This document shows positions 18,023 to 26,795 of a DNA stretch of 64,000 nt, one piece after another. The notes beneath the pieces are model-generated. The model made no database searches and was not told where the DNA came from. It worked only from the letters and a program-made list of their open reading frames with translations. Position numbers and translations under genes: made by a program. The stretch comes from Pseudomonas marginalis (GTDB lineage: Bacteria > Pseudomonadota > Gammaproteobacteria > Pseudomonadales > Pseudomonadaceae): positions 1,240,001 to 1,304,000 of the forward strand of contig NZ_FNSU01000001.1 in assembly GCF_900105325.1 (NCBI RefSeq), written 5' to 3'. Numbering within the stretch: the first letter of the stretch is position 1; each line of letters starts with the position of its first letter.

Positions 18023-18913
18023 ATGTCCACATCCGCTTTTTCCGCGTCCCAGCACCAAGCCAGCACCCTGTACCTGCCACCTGGCCCCTGGGCGACGGTG
18101 CTGGAGTGCCTGTGCGAGCACTTTGCGGCGATCAGTCGCGAACAGTGGCTGGACCGCATCGCCCGTGGGCGGGTGCTGGATGTCACTGGCACCCCGATCC
18201 CCCTGGACCTGGCCTACAGGGAAGGCCTGTGCATCTATTACTTCCGTGAAGTCCCCAACGAAAAAGTCATCCCGGTGCAGGAAAGCATCCTCTACGCCGA
18301 TGAGCACCTGGTGGTGGCGGACAAACCGCACTTCCTGCCCGTGACCCCGGCCGGCGAGTACGTCGAGCAAACCCTGCTGCGCCGCCTGATTCGCCGCCTG
18401 GACAACCCGGCGCTGGTGCCCCTGCACCGCATCGACCGACACACCGCCGGGCTGGTGCTGTTCTCGGCCAACCCGGCCAGCCGTTCGGCCTATCAGCAGC
18501 TGTTTCCCACGCGCCGGATCGATAAATTCTACGAAGCCATCGCCCCGGCTTTGCCTGGCCTGACGTTCCCGTTGGTACACAAAAGCCGCCTGGTGGATGG
18601 CGAACCTTTCTTCCGCATGCAGGAAGGCCCCGGTGCCAGCAACACCGAAACAGCGGTGGAGGTGCGGGAAAAGAACGGCGACTTATGGCGCTACGGCCTG
18701 TTTCCCGTGACCGGTAAGAAACACCAGCTGCGTGTGCACATGACCGCGCTGGGGGCGAGCATCTGCAACGATCCGTTCTATCCGGACGTGATCAAGGATG
18801 CGGTCGATGATTACGCCAATCCCCTCAAACTGCTGGCCCAGAGCGTGCGGTTTATCGACCCGGTCACCGCTGAAGAACGCCGGTTTCAAAGCCTCATCAC
18901 CCTCGACTGGTAA
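18023..18913 (+). CDS. RluA-family RNA pseudouridine synthase
   Basis: 296 residues. An S4-like N-terminal segment (REQWLDRIARGRVL) is followed by the catalytic domain. The family signature is LVPLHRIDRHTAGLVLFS, in which the Asp of HRIDRHTAG is the catalytic nucleophile. The downstream motif GKKHQLRVHMTALG also fits the RluA class. It isomerises uridine in rRNA or tRNA; the exact site cannot be read from sequence. The ATG at 18023 gives MSTSAFSAS; the ribosome site is weak. Confidence 0.87.
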   Translation: MSTSAFSASQHQASTLYLPPGPWATVLECLCEHFAAISREQWLDRIARGRVLDVTGTPIPLDLAYREGLCIYYFREVPNEKVIPVQESILYADEHLVVADKPHFLPVTPAGEYVEQTLLRRLIRRLDNPALVPLHRIDRHTAGLVLFSANPASRSAYQQLFPTRRIDKFYEAIAPALPGLTFPLVHKSRLVDGEPFFRMQEGPGASNTETAVEVREKNGDLWRYGLFPVTGKKHQLRVHMTALGASICNDPFYPDVIKDAVDDYANPLKLLAQSVRFIDPVTAEERRFQSLITLDW

Positions 18914-18926
18914 CCCCCGGAAACGA

Positions 18927-18951
18927 CAAGGCCCGCGCGAGGCGGGCCTTG
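18927..18951. terminator. Bidirectional hairpin terminator
   Basis: CAAGGCCCGC (18927-18936) pairs with GCGGGCCTTG (18942-18951) around a 5-base loop. It lies between the stops of the pseudouridine synthase and the convergent lipoprotein gene. Confidence 0.8.
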
Positions 18952-18968
18952 TGTGCAAGCGCTGAGGC

Positions 18969-19190
18969 TTACAGGTCTTTAACGGTGCGAACCTGATCTT
19001 TGTTGATGCGGGTTCGCTTGCCATCAAGCTGTTCGAATTCGTAGAAACCCGAATCTTCGTTGTATTTCGGGGTGTCGACGGCCTGGATTTCGCGACCGTC
19101 ATTCAGGGTGATCACTGTCGGCGAGGCGCAACCGGCGAGGGTAGCCAGGCCCAGTGCAAGCATGAGAGCGGCGATGGTCCGTTGAGTCAT
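18969..19190 (-). CDS. YgdI/YgdR-type small lipoprotein
   Basis: 73-residue lipoprotein. The signal peptide ends in the lipobox LAGC (about residues 18-21), then comes a DUF903 SH3-like domain (VITLNDGREIQAVDTPKY). It should be lipid-anchored in the envelope. The ATG at 19190 has GGAG 8 bases before it; the longer frame upstream does not encode a signal peptide. It lies next to mobA as in P. aeruginosa PA3031-PA3030. Function unknown. Confidence 0.87.
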   Translation of the reverse strand: MTQRTIAALMLALGLATLAGCASPTVITLNDGREIQAVDTPKYNEDSGFYEFEQLDGKRTRINKDQVRTVKDL

Positions 19191-19271
19191 GGGTGTTGTC
19201 TCCAAGAGAATACTTTTTGATTGCTGACCTTGAGACGTGTGAGACGTCGCCAAAGTTCCTTGTGCGAAGGT

Positions 19272-19874
19272 TCATTCTGACACGTCAGACCTTGGGCGCA
19301 ACAGCTCTGGTGTATTCAGGTTGGCCAGGCGCGGGTCATCGGTTGGGCATTCCACGCCCACGCCGCCCAATTGCAGGAGGATCTTTCGCGGGCTGCGTTC
19401 ACCGGCATGCCAGGCCTGTTCTACCTCGGTTCGCAGGCCGATGGGGATGATGCAGATCAAGGGTTCCCAGAATTCACCGTGGCGCACCATCACCGGCAAC
19501 AAGGGATGGCGTTGTGCGGTTTCACGCAGGTCGGCGAGGAGTCGAGCGTCGATATGGGGCACATCGCACGGCAGGATCAGCAGGTGCCCATGGCGTGCGG
19601 CGGCCAGTCCTGCGCGGATACCCGCCAGCGGCCCGGGAAAATCCGGGCTGTCGTCGCTTACCAACTGGTCGGCATAGGCGGCGTACTGCGCCTGGTTGCG
19701 GTTGCACGAGATGATCAGGTCATCGGTCAGTGGCCGTACCAGGCGCTGCACGTGTGCGATCAAGGGCAGGCCGTGCCAGTCCAGCAGGCCTTTGTCCTGG
19801 CCGCCCATGCGCTGGCCGCGGCCACCGGCCAACAGCAGGATCGAACAGGGCAGGGGGATTGAGTCGAGTGGCAT
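19272..19874 (-). CDS. mobA: Molybdenum cofactor guanylyltransferase MobA
   Basis: 200-residue nucleotidyltransferase that joins GMP to molybdopterin to form the MGD cofactor. The N-terminal GTP-binding signature LLLAGGRGQRMGGQDKGLL is complete, with the family motifs DDSPDFPGPLAGI and LILPCDVPHI. The start at 19874 (MPLDSIPLPC) is chosen because the signature sits about 15 residues in, as in the family. It is divergent from moaB-moeA, with 76 bases between the starts, so all three may share a control region. Confidence 0.92.
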   Translation of the reverse strand: MPLDSIPLPCSILLLAGGRGQRMGGQDKGLLDWHGLPLIAHVQRLVRPLTDDLIISCNRNQAQYAAYADQLVSDDSPDFPGPLAGIRAGLAAARHGHLLILPCDVPHIDARLLADLRETAQRHPLLPVMVRHGEFWEPLICIIPIGLRTEVEQAWHAGERSPRKILLQLGGVGVECPTDDPRLANLNTPELLRPRSDVSE

Positions 19875-19950
19875 GTGGGTTCCGCGCAGGCAGCTGAACA
19901 GGGGCCTGTGATATAACATCGGGCCGTTCCTTCGACAACCGGACCGTGCC

Positions 19951-20490
19951 ATGAAAGCCAAGGCCGATGCACCCTTCGTACCCCTGAATATCGCGGTATT
20001 GACCGTCAGCGACACCCGCACCCTGGACACCGACACCTCGGGCCAGGTCTTCGTCGACCGCCTCACCGCCGCCGGCCACCACCTGGCCGAGCGCGTGCTG
20101 CTCAAGGACGACCTCTACAAGATCCGCGCCCAGGTGGCCCACTGGATTGCCGAAGACGTGGTGCAAGTGGTGTTGATCACCGGCGGCACCGGCTTCACCG
20201 GCCGCGACAGCACCCCCGAAGCGGTCGGCTGCCTGCTCGACAAACAGGTCGACGGCTTTGGCGAACTGTTCCGCCAGATCTCCGTGGCCGACATCGGCAC
20301 CTCCACCGTGCAATCCCGCGCCCTGGCCGGCCTGGCCAACGGCACCCTGGTGTGCTGCCTGCCGGGCTCCACCAATGCCGTGCGCACCGGTTGGGATGGC
20401 ATCCTCGCCGAACAACTGGATAACCGTCATCGCCCCTGCAACTTCGTGCCGCACCTGAAGCTGGCCGAACCCTGTGAATCCCGTGGGTAA
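19951..20490 (+). CDS. moaB: Molybdopterin adenylyltransferase-type protein MoaB
   Basis: 179-residue MoaB/Mog-fold protein that adenylates molybdopterin before molybdate insertion. Signature motifs are IAVLTVSDTRTLDTD, LITGGTGFTGRDSTPEAV and LPGSTNAVRTGW. The 3' end overlaps the moeA start by 17 bases, showing translational coupling. The order mobA, moaB, moeA matches P. aeruginosa PA3030-3028. Confidence 0.92.
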   Translation: MKAKADAPFVPLNIAVLTVSDTRTLDTDTSGQVFVDRLTAAGHHLAERVLLKDDLYKIRAQVAHWIAEDVVQVVLITGGTGFTGRDSTPEAVGCLLDKQVDGFGELFRQISVADIGTSTVQSRALAGLANGTLVCCLPGSTNAVRTGWDGILAEQLDNRHRPCNFVPHLKLAEPCESRG

Positions 20491-21700
20491 GCCCGGCAAG
20501 ACCGGCGCCCTGATGCCGGTAGAACACGCCCTGCAACAGCTGCTGGCGATGGCCGAAGCCGCGCCGATCCGCGAGCAGCACGTGCTGCCCCTGGCCGAGT
20601 GCGACGGCCGTGTATTGGCCCAGGATCTGGTCTCCACCCTCGACCTGCCGCCCTGGCCCAACAGCGCCATGGACGGTTACGCCGTGCGCCTGGCGGATTG
20701 GACCGGTGAACCCTTGCCCGTCAGCCAGCGTATTTTCGCTGGCCAGGCGCCGCAGCCGCTGGCGGCCGGCACCTGTGCGCGCATCTTCACCGGGGCGCCG
20801 GTACCGGAAGGCGCGGACTGCGTGGAAATGCAGGAAAACGCCGTGGTCCACGCCGATGAGCGCGTGAGCTTCAGCGAACCGTTGCAGCCCAACCAGAACA
20901 TCCGCCCCCAAGGCCAGGAAACCACCGTCGGCGAGCGGGTGCTCACGGCCGGTACGCGCCTGGGCCCGATCGAGCTGGGCCTGGCGGCTTCCCTCGGTCG
21001 TGACCGTCTGGACGTAGTGCGGCGCCCGCGTGTCGCGGTGTTGTCCACCGGCGATGAGCTGATCGAGCCCGGTTTGCCCCTCGGTCCGGGCCAGATCTAC
21101 AACAGCAATCGCCGCGTGTTGTGTTCCTGGCTTGAGCGCATGGGTTGCGAAGTCATCGACGCAGGCATCCTGCCGGACGACCTGGAGCAGACCCGTTCGC
21201 GACTGGCAGGCTTGAGGGCGGTTGATCTGATTTTGTCCACGGGCGGTGTGTCGGTGGGCGAGGCGGATTTCCTTGGTATTGCCCTGCGCGAAGAGGGTGA
21301 GCTGGCGTTATGGAAGCTGGCGATCAAGCCGGGCAAACCCCTGACTTTTGGTCATTTCCGTGGCGTGCCGGTGATCGGCCTGCCGGGCAATCCGGCCTCG
21401 ACCCTGGTGACCTTTGCGCTGTTGGCGCGCCCCTACTTGCTGCGCCGCCAGGGTGTGGCGGACGTGGAACCGCTGCGTTTCGACGTGCCGGTGGGGTTCA
21501 CCTGGCCCAAGCCGGGCAACCGCCGCGAGTATCTGCGCGGGCGCATCGAACAGGGCAAGGCGATCATCTACCGCAACCAGAGCTCCGGCGTGCTGCGCAG
21601 CGCGGCGTGGGCGGAGGGGTTTGTGGAGGTGTTGGAAGGGACGACGCTGGACATCGGCGATCGAGTCAATTTCATCCCTCTGAGTGAAGTCTTGAATTGA
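20474..21700 (+). CDS. moeA: Molybdopterin molybdenumtransferase MoeA
   Basis: 408-residue enzyme that inserts molybdate into adenylated molybdopterin. It has the NSAMDGYAV motif, RIFTGAPVPEGAD, the MoCF-binding VAVLSTGDELIEPG and LSTGGVSVGEADF, and the LPGNPAS loop. The start is the GTG at 20474 inside moaB; an in-frame ATG at 20513 is an alternative. Length is typical. A REP palindrome follows the stop and probably ends the transcript. Confidence 0.92.
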   Translation: MNPVGKPGKTGALMPVEHALQQLLAMAEAAPIREQHVLPLAECDGRVLAQDLVSTLDLPPWPNSAMDGYAVRLADWTGEPLPVSQRIFAGQAPQPLAAGTCARIFTGAPVPEGADCVEMQENAVVHADERVSFSEPLQPNQNIRPQGQETTVGERVLTAGTRLGPIELGLAASLGRDRLDVVRRPRVAVLSTGDELIEPGLPLGPGQIYNSNRRVLCSWLERMGCEVIDAGILPDDLEQTRSRLAGLRAVDLILSTGGVSVGEADFLGIALREEGELALWKLAIKPGKPLTFGHFRGVPVIGLPGNPASTLVTFALLARPYLLRRQGVADVEPLRFDVPVGFTWPKPGNRREYLRGRIEQGKAIIYRNQSSGVLRSAAWAEGFVEVLEGTTLDIGDRVNFIPLSEVLN

Positions 21701-21710
21701 CCCCCAATCC

Positions 21711-21899
21711 AAATGTGGAAGGGGGCTTGCCCTGATGCCAGTCAGTTAAGCGTACATCGCCTCCTGTAGGAGCGAGCTTGCTCGCGAAAAACGTCAACGA
21801 TAACGCGTTCTTCCTGAATGAACGCGGCGCCTGTGAGTTTTTCGCGAGCAAGCTCGCTCCTACAAAAAGCCTTAGGGCAAGCCCCCTCCCACATTTGAA
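21711..21899. repeat. Nested REP palindrome
   Basis: Two inverted repeats are nested. The outer arms are AAATGTGGAAGGGGGCTTGC (from 21711) and its approximate complement ending at 21899. The inner arms are TGTAGGAGCGAGCTTGCTCG (from 21765) and TTCGCGAGCAAGCTCGCTCC (21841-21860). The two arm families are the two major REP types seen elsewhere in the window. No gene lies in this gap. Confidence 0.85.
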
Positions 21900-21920
21900 C
21901 CTGTATATGCCTGTGGCTAT

Positions 21921-22250
21921 TCAGTAATCGTCGCCACGCTCCGTGACATCCCGCTCCACCGGGCGCGCATCCGGGTCATAGCCCACCGGGAACTTGCCCT
22001 TCAACGTCCAGGCAAATGCAATGATCTCGGCGATGGTGCGGTACAACTCCTCCGGAATACTGTCGCCCAGTTCCATGCGTGCCAGCAGTTTCACCAGCTC
22101 GGCATTTTCATAGATCGGCACTTCATTTTCCCGCGCCAACTTGAGGATGGCTTCGGCCAGGGCATCGTCGCCCTTGGCGGTCAGGGTCGGCGCTTGCTGG
22201 CCGTCGTACTTGAGGGCAATCGCCTGGCGCGGCGGGTTGGCGTTGTTCAT
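21921..22250 (-). CDS. FlhB C-terminal-domain-like protein (export switch homologue)
   Basis: 109 residues that align only with the cytoplasmic C-terminal domain of FlhB/YscU: AIALKYDG, TAKGDDALAEAILKLARENEVPIYENAELVKLL, IPEELYRTIAEIIAFAW. The four TM helices of FlhB are missing, and the NPTH autocleavage site is represented only by NPPR at residues 5-8, so it cannot self-cleave in the usual way. It overlaps the stop of the upstream FliK-like gene by 4 bases. Standalone FlhB-like proteins of this kind can partly replace the FlhB C-domain in some bacteria; whether this one does so is inference. Confidence 0.85.
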   Translation of the reverse strand: MNNANPPRQAIALKYDGQQAPTLTAKGDDALAEAILKLARENEVPIYENAELVKLLARMELGDSIPEELYRTIAEIIAFAWTLKGKFPVGYDPDARPVERDVTERGDDY

Positions 22251-23824
22251 GCGGTTTCATCCACCCAGCGTTGTTCCAGTCCGGTTTTCGGCCCGCGTGG
22301 CGGGGTGCCGAGGTGGCAGTCCAGGTCGCCGACATTCAGCCCTGACGACACCAGGCGCTCGCGCAGGCTGCCCAAATGGCTTTCGATCAGGCTGGCAGTG
22401 AAAGGTCGGGTTGCCCACAGTTGGCTGGACAGCTTGCCCTGAGTCAGCTGCGCCTGGACCTGCAACGGCCCCAGGGGCTCCATGTCGAAGGCCAGTTCGA
22501 CGCGCCAGAGCATCTGTTTGGGCTCCTTGGAATCCTTGCGTTCGGGCTGGTCCTTGTCCGGCGCCGGCTCTTCGCGCTGGAACTTGACCTGCAACGGCAC
22601 GATGTCCTGCAGGGTGCGCATGGGGATCTCCAACTGCCAGGTGGTTTGCAGGCGGCCATCGGCGGTAGTGCCGGTTTGCTCCAGGCTCGACAGCTGGTGG
22701 CTCTGCAAGCGGGAAATGGCCCCGGCGGCCAGGCGCAGCAGGTTTTCCAGGTCGCCTTCGCCCTCCAGTTTTGCCATCAGCCGCTCCGGCAGTGGGAAGC
22801 TGACCGGTGCTTGCCGCGCGCCGACCTGCCCGAGGGTGCCCAACGGGCTGCGCACGAAGTTGGGCAGCACCTGGGCCAGGGTGTTGGCGGCAAGAATGGC
22901 ATTCAGGTTGGTGCTGGCGGGCAAGGCAGGCAGCAGGTCGGCGACCAGGCGCAGCAGCGCGCCCTTCATATCCAGCGGTGGCACCTGCGGGTTTTGCCCG
23001 GCGAGTAACTTGGCTTCAAGAAAGGCGCCGCTGTTCTGGATCACCTGGGCCAGCACCTTGGGGTTGCTCACCTGTGCCAGGTCGGGCAAGGCCGCCAGCA
23101 AACGGTCGGCGGCGGCGCGCAGGTCGGCGGAGGTGCTGTCGCCGCGGGGCAGATTTTGCAACGCCTTGAACACCGCATCCAGGGAGCCCTGGCGACTTTG
23201 CTGGGTCGACAATTGCTGGGTGACGGCCAGTTGATCCTTGAGCCCGCTCAACGGCACAAAATTCAGGGTTTGCGCGTTCTGCACCACGGCGCTGAGCAAG
23301 CTGCCCACGCGCAACGGTTGCGGGCTTTCCAGTGTCAGGGTCGCGCCGGCCAGGGCGCTATTGAGTACGGTCACCAACGAACGGTAGATCGCCGGCTGCG
23401 CGGTGCCTTGGGGCAGGGCCTGGGTGGTCAGCACCTTGGCCTGCAGCAGGGTGCCTTCCGGCATCCTGGCCGTATCGATACGGGTGAGGGCGGCAACGTT
23501 GGCGCTCAGGGCTTGTTGCAGGCTGATGGCCAGGTTGCCTGCGGGCGTCTGGCTCACAGCCACATTGCTGCCCAACGGCAAGGGTTGTGGGCTGCTGGCT
23601 TGCACCAGCGTCTGGCGGCCGCCTTCAAGGGTCAGCTTGAGCAACAGCTGAAACGCCTCGCCGCCTTGTTTCAGGGCGAGCACCTCGGCATTCACGGTTT
23701 TGCCCGGGTCGATCAGCCCGATCTGCGGCTCCAGCAGTTTCAGCAGCGCCCCGGGCGCAGGCGCAGGGCTTTGCCCGGTTGCCGGGGTGGGAGGAAGCGT
23801 AGGAAGGTTGATCTCGCCGGTCAT
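22247..23824 (-). CDS. FliK-like hook-length-control-type protein
   Basis: 525-residue protein. The long N-terminal part is rich in Pro, Gln, Ala and Leu. The C-terminal Flg_hook-type domain is at about 420-510 (VELAFDMEPLGPLQVQAQL; ESHLGSLRERLVSSGLNVGDLDCHLG). True FliK is a secreted ruler that switches FlhB specificity. Here the neighbours are an FlhB C-domain-like gene and the ccm operon rather than flagellar genes. The start is ambiguous between ATG 23824 and ATG 23833. It is divergent from ccmA. Confidence 0.8.
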   Translation of the reverse strand: MTGEINLPTLPPTPATGQSPAPAPGALLKLLEPQIGLIDPGKTVNAEVLALKQGGEAFQLLLKLTLEGGRQTLVQASSPQPLPLGSNVAVSQTPAGNLAISLQQALSANVAALTRIDTARMPEGTLLQAKVLTTQALPQGTAQPAIYRSLVTVLNSALAGATLTLESPQPLRVGSLLSAVVQNAQTLNFVPLSGLKDQLAVTQQLSTQQSRQGSLDAVFKALQNLPRGDSTSADLRAAADRLLAALPDLAQVSNPKVLAQVIQNSGAFLEAKLLAGQNPQVPPLDMKGALLRLVADLLPALPASTNLNAILAANTLAQVLPNFVRSPLGTLGQVGARQAPVSFPLPERLMAKLEGEGDLENLLRLAAGAISRLQSHQLSSLEQTGTTADGRLQTTWQLEIPMRTLQDIVPLQVKFQREEPAPDKDQPERKDSKEPKQMLWRVELAFDMEPLGPLQVQAQLTQGKLSSQLWATRPFTASLIESHLGSLRERLVSSGLNVGDLDCHLGTPPRGPKTGLEQRWVDETA

Positions 23825-24024
23825 CGTGCGCATCGTCTCTGGGGAAATAGCCCTCTTTAGCGTAGGGCATCGCATGTATAATGCCGCGCGTCTGCAAAGA
23901 GAGCGGTAAAAACCTCACAACTATTTGATCCAGCTCTCTAAAATCGGTCGCCAAAGCCGTTATTGTGCTTCTTTCTATAACGGCCGCTGCACCGCCGACT
24001 TGAACCGTAAAGGCCCGCGATCTC

Positions 24025-24660
24025 TTGACCAGCCCTCTTCTTGAAGCCGTAGCGCTCTCCTGTGAACGCGACCTGCGCCTGCTGTTCGAGCACCTCGACC
24101 TGCGGGTGGCGGGCGGCGACATGGTGCAGATCAGCGGCCCCAACGGCAGCGGCAAGACCAGTTTGCTGCGCCTGCTGGCCGGCTTGATGCAGCCCACGGC
24201 CGGTGAAGTCCGACTGAACGGCAGGCCGCTCAACGAACAACGCACCGAACTGGCACGCAACCTGATCTGGATCGGCCACGCCGCCGGCATCAAGGACGTG
24301 CTCACCGCCGAAGAAAACCTCAGCTGGCTCAGCGCCCTGCATCATCCCGCGACCCGCGACGCCATCTGGCAGGCCCTGGCCGCCGTCGGCCTCAAGGGGT
24401 TCGAAGACGTGCCCTGCCACACCCTGTCCGCCGGCCAACAGCGCCGCGTGGCCCTGGCGCGCCTGTACCTGCCTGGCCCGCCGCTGTGGATTCTCGACGA
24501 ACCCTTCACCGCCCTCGACAAACAAGGCGTCACCCAATTGGAACAGCACCTGGCGCAGCACTGCGAGCAGGGCGGCCAGGTGGTGCTCACCACCCACCAC
24601 ACCCTGGCGCGCATGCCCGTCGGTTACCGCGACCTCGACCTGGGGCGGTGGTCGGTATGA
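24025..24660 (+). CDS. ccmA: Heme exporter ATP-binding subunit CcmA
   Basis: 211-residue ABC ATPase of the CcmABCDE system, which releases heme-loaded CcmE for cytochrome c maturation. Walker A is SGPNGSGKTSLLRLL, the ABC signature is LSAGQQRRVALARL, Walker B is LWILDEPFTALD and the switch His is in VVLTTHHTL. The start is a TTG at 24025; no better start exists in frame. It overlaps ccmB by 4 bases. It is the first gene of a nine-gene operon. Confidence 0.93.
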   Translation: MTSPLLEAVALSCERDLRLLFEHLDLRVAGGDMVQISGPNGSGKTSLLRLLAGLMQPTAGEVRLNGRPLNEQRTELARNLIWIGHAAGIKDVLTAEENLSWLSALHHPATRDAIWQALAAVGLKGFEDVPCHTLSAGQQRRVALARLYLPGPPLWILDEPFTALDKQGVTQLEQHLAQHCEQGGQVVLTTHHTLARMPVGYRDLDLGRWSV

Positions 24661-25325
24661 GTGTGTTTGCCCTGTTGGTCGCCCGCGAAGCGCGGTTGCT
24701 GTGCCGTCGCCCGGCCGAACTGGCCAACCCGCTGGTGTTCTTTGCCATCGTGATCGCATTGTTCCCGTTGGCGGTCGGCCCAGAGACTAAACTGTTGCAA
24801 ACCTTGTCGCCGGGACTGGTGTGGGTCGCGGCGCTTTTGTCCGTCCTGCTCTCGCTGGACGGGCTGTTTCGCAGTGATTTCGAAGACGGTTCCCTCGAGC
24901 AGTGGGTCCTTTCGTCGCACCCCCTGCCACTTCTGGTCCTGGCCAAGGTACTGGCACACTGGGCTTTTTCCGGCCTGGCGCTAGTCTTGCTCTCGCCACT
25001 GCTGGCGATGATGCTCGGATTGCCCGGCGAATGCCTGCCGATCCTGCTGCTGAGCCTGCTGCTCGGCACCCCGGTACTCAGCCTGTTGGGGGCGGTGGGT
25101 GCCGCGTTGACCGTCGGCTTGAAACGGGGTGGCCTGTTACTGGCCCTGTTGATTCTGCCTTTGTACATCCCGGTACTGATCCTGGGCAGCGGCGCGTTGC
25201 AAGCCGCGCTCATGGGCATGCCGGCGACCGGTTACCTCCTGTGGCTTGGCAGCCTGACCGCCCTGGCGGTAACCCTGACACCCTTTGCTATAGCCGCCGG
25301 CCTGAAGATCAGCGTCGGTGAATAA
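24657..25325 (+). CDS. ccmB: Heme exporter membrane subunit CcmB
   Basis: 222-residue inner-membrane permease subunit with six hydrophobic helices. The family motif DGLFRSDFEDGSLEQW lies in the first cytoplasmic loop. It pairs with CcmA. The ATG overlaps the ccmA stop. The 86 bases to ccmC are the largest gap in the first half of the operon. Confidence 0.93.
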   Translation: MSVFALLVAREARLLCRRPAELANPLVFFAIVIALFPLAVGPETKLLQTLSPGLVWVAALLSVLLSLDGLFRSDFEDGSLEQWVLSSHPLPLLVLAKVLAHWAFSGLALVLLSPLLAMMLGLPGECLPILLLSLLLGTPVLSLLGAVGAALTVGLKRGGLLLALLILPLYIPVLILGSGALQAALMGMPATGYLLWLGSLTALAVTLTPFAIAAGLKISVGE

Positions 25326-25411
25326 TGAGGTCTGACTGGGCGGTATACGCATAGTCAGTAAAGACCCTACGCTTCTTGCCAAGACAAGAAGCAACCGTGA
25401 TGGAAACAGCA

Positions 25412-26167
25412 ATGAACTGGACCTGGTTTCACAAGCTCGGCTCGCCCAAATGGTTCTACGGCATCAGTGGCAGACTGCTGCCCTGGTTCAGCCTCGCCGC
25501 CGTGTTGCTGATCGGCATCGGCCTGGTCTGGGGCCTGGCCTTTGCACCGCCGGACTACCAGCAAGGCAACAGCTTTCGCATCATCTACATCCACGTGCCT
25601 GCCGCGATGCTGGCCCAGTCCTGCTACGTGATGCTGGCGGTGTGCGGCGTCGTCGGCCTGGTGTGGAAGATGAAACTCGCGGACGTCGCCCTGCAATGCG
25701 CCGCGCCCATCGGGGCGTGGATGACCGCCGTGGCGCTGGTCACCGGTGCGATCTGGGGCAAACCCACCTGGGGCTCGTGGTGGGTGTGGGATGCGCGACT
25801 AACGTCGATGCTGATCCTGCTGTTCCTGTACTTCGGTCTTATTGCCCTGGGCAACGCGATCAGCAATCGTGACAGCGCCGCCAAGGCCTGCGCGGTGCTG
25901 GCGATTGTCGGCGTGATCAACATCCCGATCATCAAGTACTCGGTGGAGTGGTGGAACACCCTGCACCAGGGCGCCACCTTCACCCTCACCGAAAAACCGG
26001 CAATGCCCGTGGAAATGTGGGCACCGTTGCTGCTGATGGTGCTGGGGTTCTACTGCTTCTTCGGCGCCGTGCTGCTGATGCGCATGCGCCTCGAAGTGCT
26101 CAAGCGTGAAGCCCGCGCCAGCTGGGTCAAGGCCGAAGTGCAAAGCTGCCTGGGAGCGCGCGGATGA
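25412..26167 (+). CDS. ccmC: Heme transporter / CcmE heme-loading protein CcmC
   Basis: 251-residue inner-membrane protein with six TM segments. The tryptophan-rich WWD heme-binding motif is WGSWWVWDARLTS (about residues 115-130). Axial His candidates flank it in IYIHVPAAM and IKYSVEWWNTLHQG. It attaches heme to CcmE. The ATG at 25412 is chosen because GGAAAC precedes it and it begins MNWTWFHKL, the usual family start. An ATG four codons earlier is possible. Confidence 0.93.
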   Translation: MNWTWFHKLGSPKWFYGISGRLLPWFSLAAVLLIGIGLVWGLAFAPPDYQQGNSFRIIYIHVPAAMLAQSCYVMLAVCGVVGLVWKMKLADVALQCAAPIGAWMTAVALVTGAIWGKPTWGSWWVWDARLTSMLILLFLYFGLIALGNAISNRDSAAKACAVLAIVGVINIPIIKYSVEWWNTLHQGATFTLTEKPAMPVEMWAPLLLMVLGFYCFFGAVLLMRMRLEVLKREARASWVKAEVQSCLGARG

Positions 26168-26340
26168 GTTTTGCTTCTTTCAGTGATTTTCTCGCCATGG
26201 GCCACCACGGCCTGTATGTCTGGACGGCCTATGGCATCTGCCTGGCCGTGCTGGCCCTCAACGTCGTCGCGCCGATCCTGGCCCGCAAGCGTTACCTGCA
26301 ACAAGAGGCGCGTCGTCTGCGCCGGGAGACCGAAAAGTGA
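26164..26340 (+). CDS. ccmD: Heme exporter accessory protein CcmD
   Basis: 58-residue small membrane protein. It begins MSFASFSDFLAMGHHGLYVW, has one TM helix of about 20 residues (GICLAVLALNVVAPILA), then a basic tail RKRYLQQEARRLRRETEK. This is the classic CcmD layout, which holds CcmABCE together. It overlaps ccmC and ccmE by 4 bases each. Confidence 0.92.
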   Translation: MSFASFSDFLAMGHHGLYVWTAYGICLAVLALNVVAPILARKRYLQQEARRLRRETEK

Positions 26341-26792
26341 ATCCGCTGCGTAGAAAGCGTCTGTTGATCATCCTTGCCATCCTGGCCGGCGTCAGTATTG
26401 CCGTGGGCCTTGCGATGAGCGCCCTGCGGGAGAACATCAACCTGTTCTACACCCCGACCCAGATCGCCAACGGCGAAGCGCCGCTGGACACGCGCATCCG
26501 TGCCGGCGGCATGGTGGAGAAGGGCTCGCTGAAGCGTTCCGGCGATTCCCTCGACGTCACCTTCGTGGTTACCGATTTCAACAAGGCCGTGACCATCACC
26601 TACCGCGGCATCCTCCCGGACCTGTTCCGCGAAGGCCAGGGCATCGTCGCCCTGGGCAAGCTCAACGCCGACGGCGTGGTGGTGGCCGATGAAGTGCTGG
26701 CCAAGCACGATGAGAAATACATGCCGCCGGAAGTCACCAAGGCCTTGAAAGACAGCGGCCAGTCCGCACCCACCCCCGCCAAGGAGGGCTAA
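26337..26792 (+). CDS. ccmE: Heme chaperone CcmE
   Basis: 151 residues with an N-terminal membrane anchor (LLIILAILAGVSIAVGLAM) and a periplasmic OB-fold. Heme is bound covalently by the His in VLAKHDEKYMPPEV (about residue 124). The start is GTG, overlapping the ccmD stop by 4 bases. Length is normal. Confidence 0.94.
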   Translation: MNPLRRKRLLIILAILAGVSIAVGLAMSALRENINLFYTPTQIANGEAPLDTRIRAGGMVEKGSLKRSGDSLDVTFVVTDFNKAVTITYRGILPDLFREGQGIVALGKLNADGVVVADEVLAKHDEKYMPPEVTKALKDSGQSAPTPAKEG

Positions 26793-26795
26793 GTG

